A stretch of DNA of 5,288 bases from Bacillota bacterium (lineage in GTDB: Bacteria; Bacillota_E; Sulfobacillia; Sulfobacillales; Sulfobacillaceae): NCBI GenBank assembly GCA_021802225.1, contig JAKAAS010000177.1:1-5288 (forward strand), given 5' to 3'. The notes beneath the pieces are model-generated. The model did not search any database. It was not told the origin of the DNA and saw nothing but the letters and a program-made list of their open reading frames with translations. Of this stretch, positions 4,389 through 5,288 are shown one piece after another (the first letter of the stretch is position 1; each line of letters begins with the position of its first letter). Both the position numbers and the translations under genes were made by a program.

Positions 4389-5288
4389 ATGCCAAAACCT
4401 GTACCACCTGCTAGCCCCGAAGATATTGCGCAGCAGATCCGCACGACCGTCCACGGCGAGAGCGCCACGATTCAGGGATCGGTGGTGACCGCGCCGGCTC
4501 CCGAGAGCCGCACCACGGTGTCTCAGGATATATTGGTGAAGGACATCGATCCCCGCGGGACCAATGTGCGCTCACGCATGGACCCCCACGAGCTAAACAA
4601 TCTCGTCGCCAGCATCCGGCAGCATGGCCTGATTGAACCCGTGCTCGTGCAAGCCTTGCCCAAAAGCCGTGGGTACCGCTACCGCCTGATTGCTGGATTC
4701 CGCCGCGTGACCGCCTGCCGCCTGGTGCCCCTGACCATCATCCCCGCCCGCGTCATCACCGGGGCCTTGGAGGAAACGGAAGTGCAGCAGCTCCAGTTAA
4801 CGGAGAATCTCCACCGCGAGAACATGACCATCCATGACATCGTGGCCAGTATTGAAGCCCTGCGGGCCGCCGGCCTCACTCAGCAGCAAGTGGCGGACCG
4901 GCTGAACTTCAGCCTCTCCAAAGTGCGCATCTATCTGCAGTTAGGCGCGGACATGCGGGTGAACAAAAAGCTCGCGCTCTACGTCGACCAAGGTCTCCTC
5001 GGGATTACGCAGTTTCAGGCTGCTGCGGAATTGCTGACCAAAGCGCGCCGCAAGCTCGGGACCTTCACGGACGCCCCCGCCCTGCAAGCGGAGGTGCTAG
5101 CGCAGTCCGAGGCCTTGTTTAATGCCATGCTGGACCGGCTGATGCACGAGAAGCGACTCACGGTCAAAACGATCAGCACGGAGGTGGCCCATCTTCTGGC
5201 GGTCGCGGGGTTGGCGGACCCCTCTGACGCTCCCCAGGCTGCGGCGCCCGGTCCAGAACGCACGGTGCCCGTCCGGGCGGTGCTCACT
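4389..5288 (+). CDS. ParB/RepB/Spo0J-family partition protein (partial, 3' end outside window)
   Basis: The first 300 residues are visible and the frame is open to the window edge. After a variable, proline-containing N-terminus (1-45) comes the ParB N-terminal CTP-binding domain, about 46-145: LVASIRQHGLIEPVLVQ (72-88), YRLIAGFRRVTACRL (98-112) and TENLHRENMTIHD (138-150). The central HTH follows, LTQQQVADRLNFSLSKVRIY (163-182). The region from about 210 on is helical and Ala/Leu-rich, then Pro/Ala-rich from 278. ParB proteins bind centromere-like parS sites, clamp DNA on CTP binding and work with a ParA ATPase; some family members instead regulate transcription or occlude division. Box II, usually GERRxxA, is GFRRVTA here. 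No parA lies upstream on this strand for at least 4 kb, so a partner, if any, is downstream or elsewhere. The gene is GC-rich relative to the sugar cluster, suggesting a different origin. Family sure, partition role probable only. Confidence 0.85.
   Translation, partial: MPKPVPPASPEDIAQQIRTTVHGESATIQGSVVTAPAPESRTTVSQDILVKDIDPRGTNVRSRMDPHELNNLVASIRQHGLIEPVLVQALPKSRGYRYRLIAGFRRVTACRLVPLTIIPARVITGALEETEVQQLQLTENLHRENMTIHDIVASIEALRAAGLTQQQVADRLNFSLSKVRIYLQLGADMRVNKKLALYVDQGLLGITQFQAAAELLTKARRKLGTFTDAPALQAEVLAQSEALFNAMLDRLMHEKRLTVKTISTEVAHLLAVAGLADPSDAPQAAAPGPERTVPVRAVLT

Noticed and set aside
1..5288. CRISPR array, tRNA or rRNA genes
   Set aside because: No regularly spaced repeats, cloverleaf-like segments or ribosomal RNA sequence were seen on either strand.

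Overview
The window reads as a piece of bacterial accessory DNA, probably plasmid or integrated-element DNA from a Bacillota-type organism. The hints for Bacillota are strong AGGAGG-type ribosome binding sites, TTG and GTG starts, and a mixture of AT-richer and GC-richer genes. Nothing in the sequence fixes a genus. The plasmid idea rests on a ParB/Spo0J-family gene running off the right edge and a possible transposase tail at the left edge. Both ends are visibly more GC-rich than the middle (hand count: 43/60 G+C at 4441-4500 against 22/60 at 901-960), so the window looks like a mosaic.

Layout. Positions 1-179 hold the 3' end of a plus-strand gene, tentatively a transposase. Positions 180-515 are non-coding, with a 12-bp perfect palindrome (240-251) and a perfect 18-bp stem hairpin (353-393) lying between convergent genes. 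Positions 516-3026 are a three-gene minus-strand cluster, in transcription order: an LsrF-like class I aldolase/thiolase (3026-2130), a ribulose-phosphate 3-epimerase family protein (2038-1391) and a DeoR-family regulator (1313-516). Upstream of the cluster, 3080-3141 carries a spaced inverted repeat that is a good operator candidate. On its far side, reading away, is a short plus-strand ORF (3180-3374) resembling the start of a sugar ABC-transporter permease and probably a remnant. Positions 3471-4023 carry two small unrecognised minus-strand ORFs, the second possibly frameshifted. Positions 4024-4388 are non-coding, and the ParB-like gene starts at 4389.

How the genes work together. The aldolase, epimerase and DeoR regulator look like a self-regulated catabolic cluster for a phosphorylated five-carbon keto-sugar. 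LsrF in enteric bacteria thiolytically cleaves phosphorylated autoinducer-2 product to DHAP and acetyl-CoA. Here there is no lsrK, lsrG, lsrR or intact lsrACDB, and the epimerase has lost the usual active-site loop motif (NPGFGGQ) while keeping its metal and catalytic residues. The cluster may therefore handle a different ketose phosphate from both textbook enzymes. This pathway suggestion is inference.
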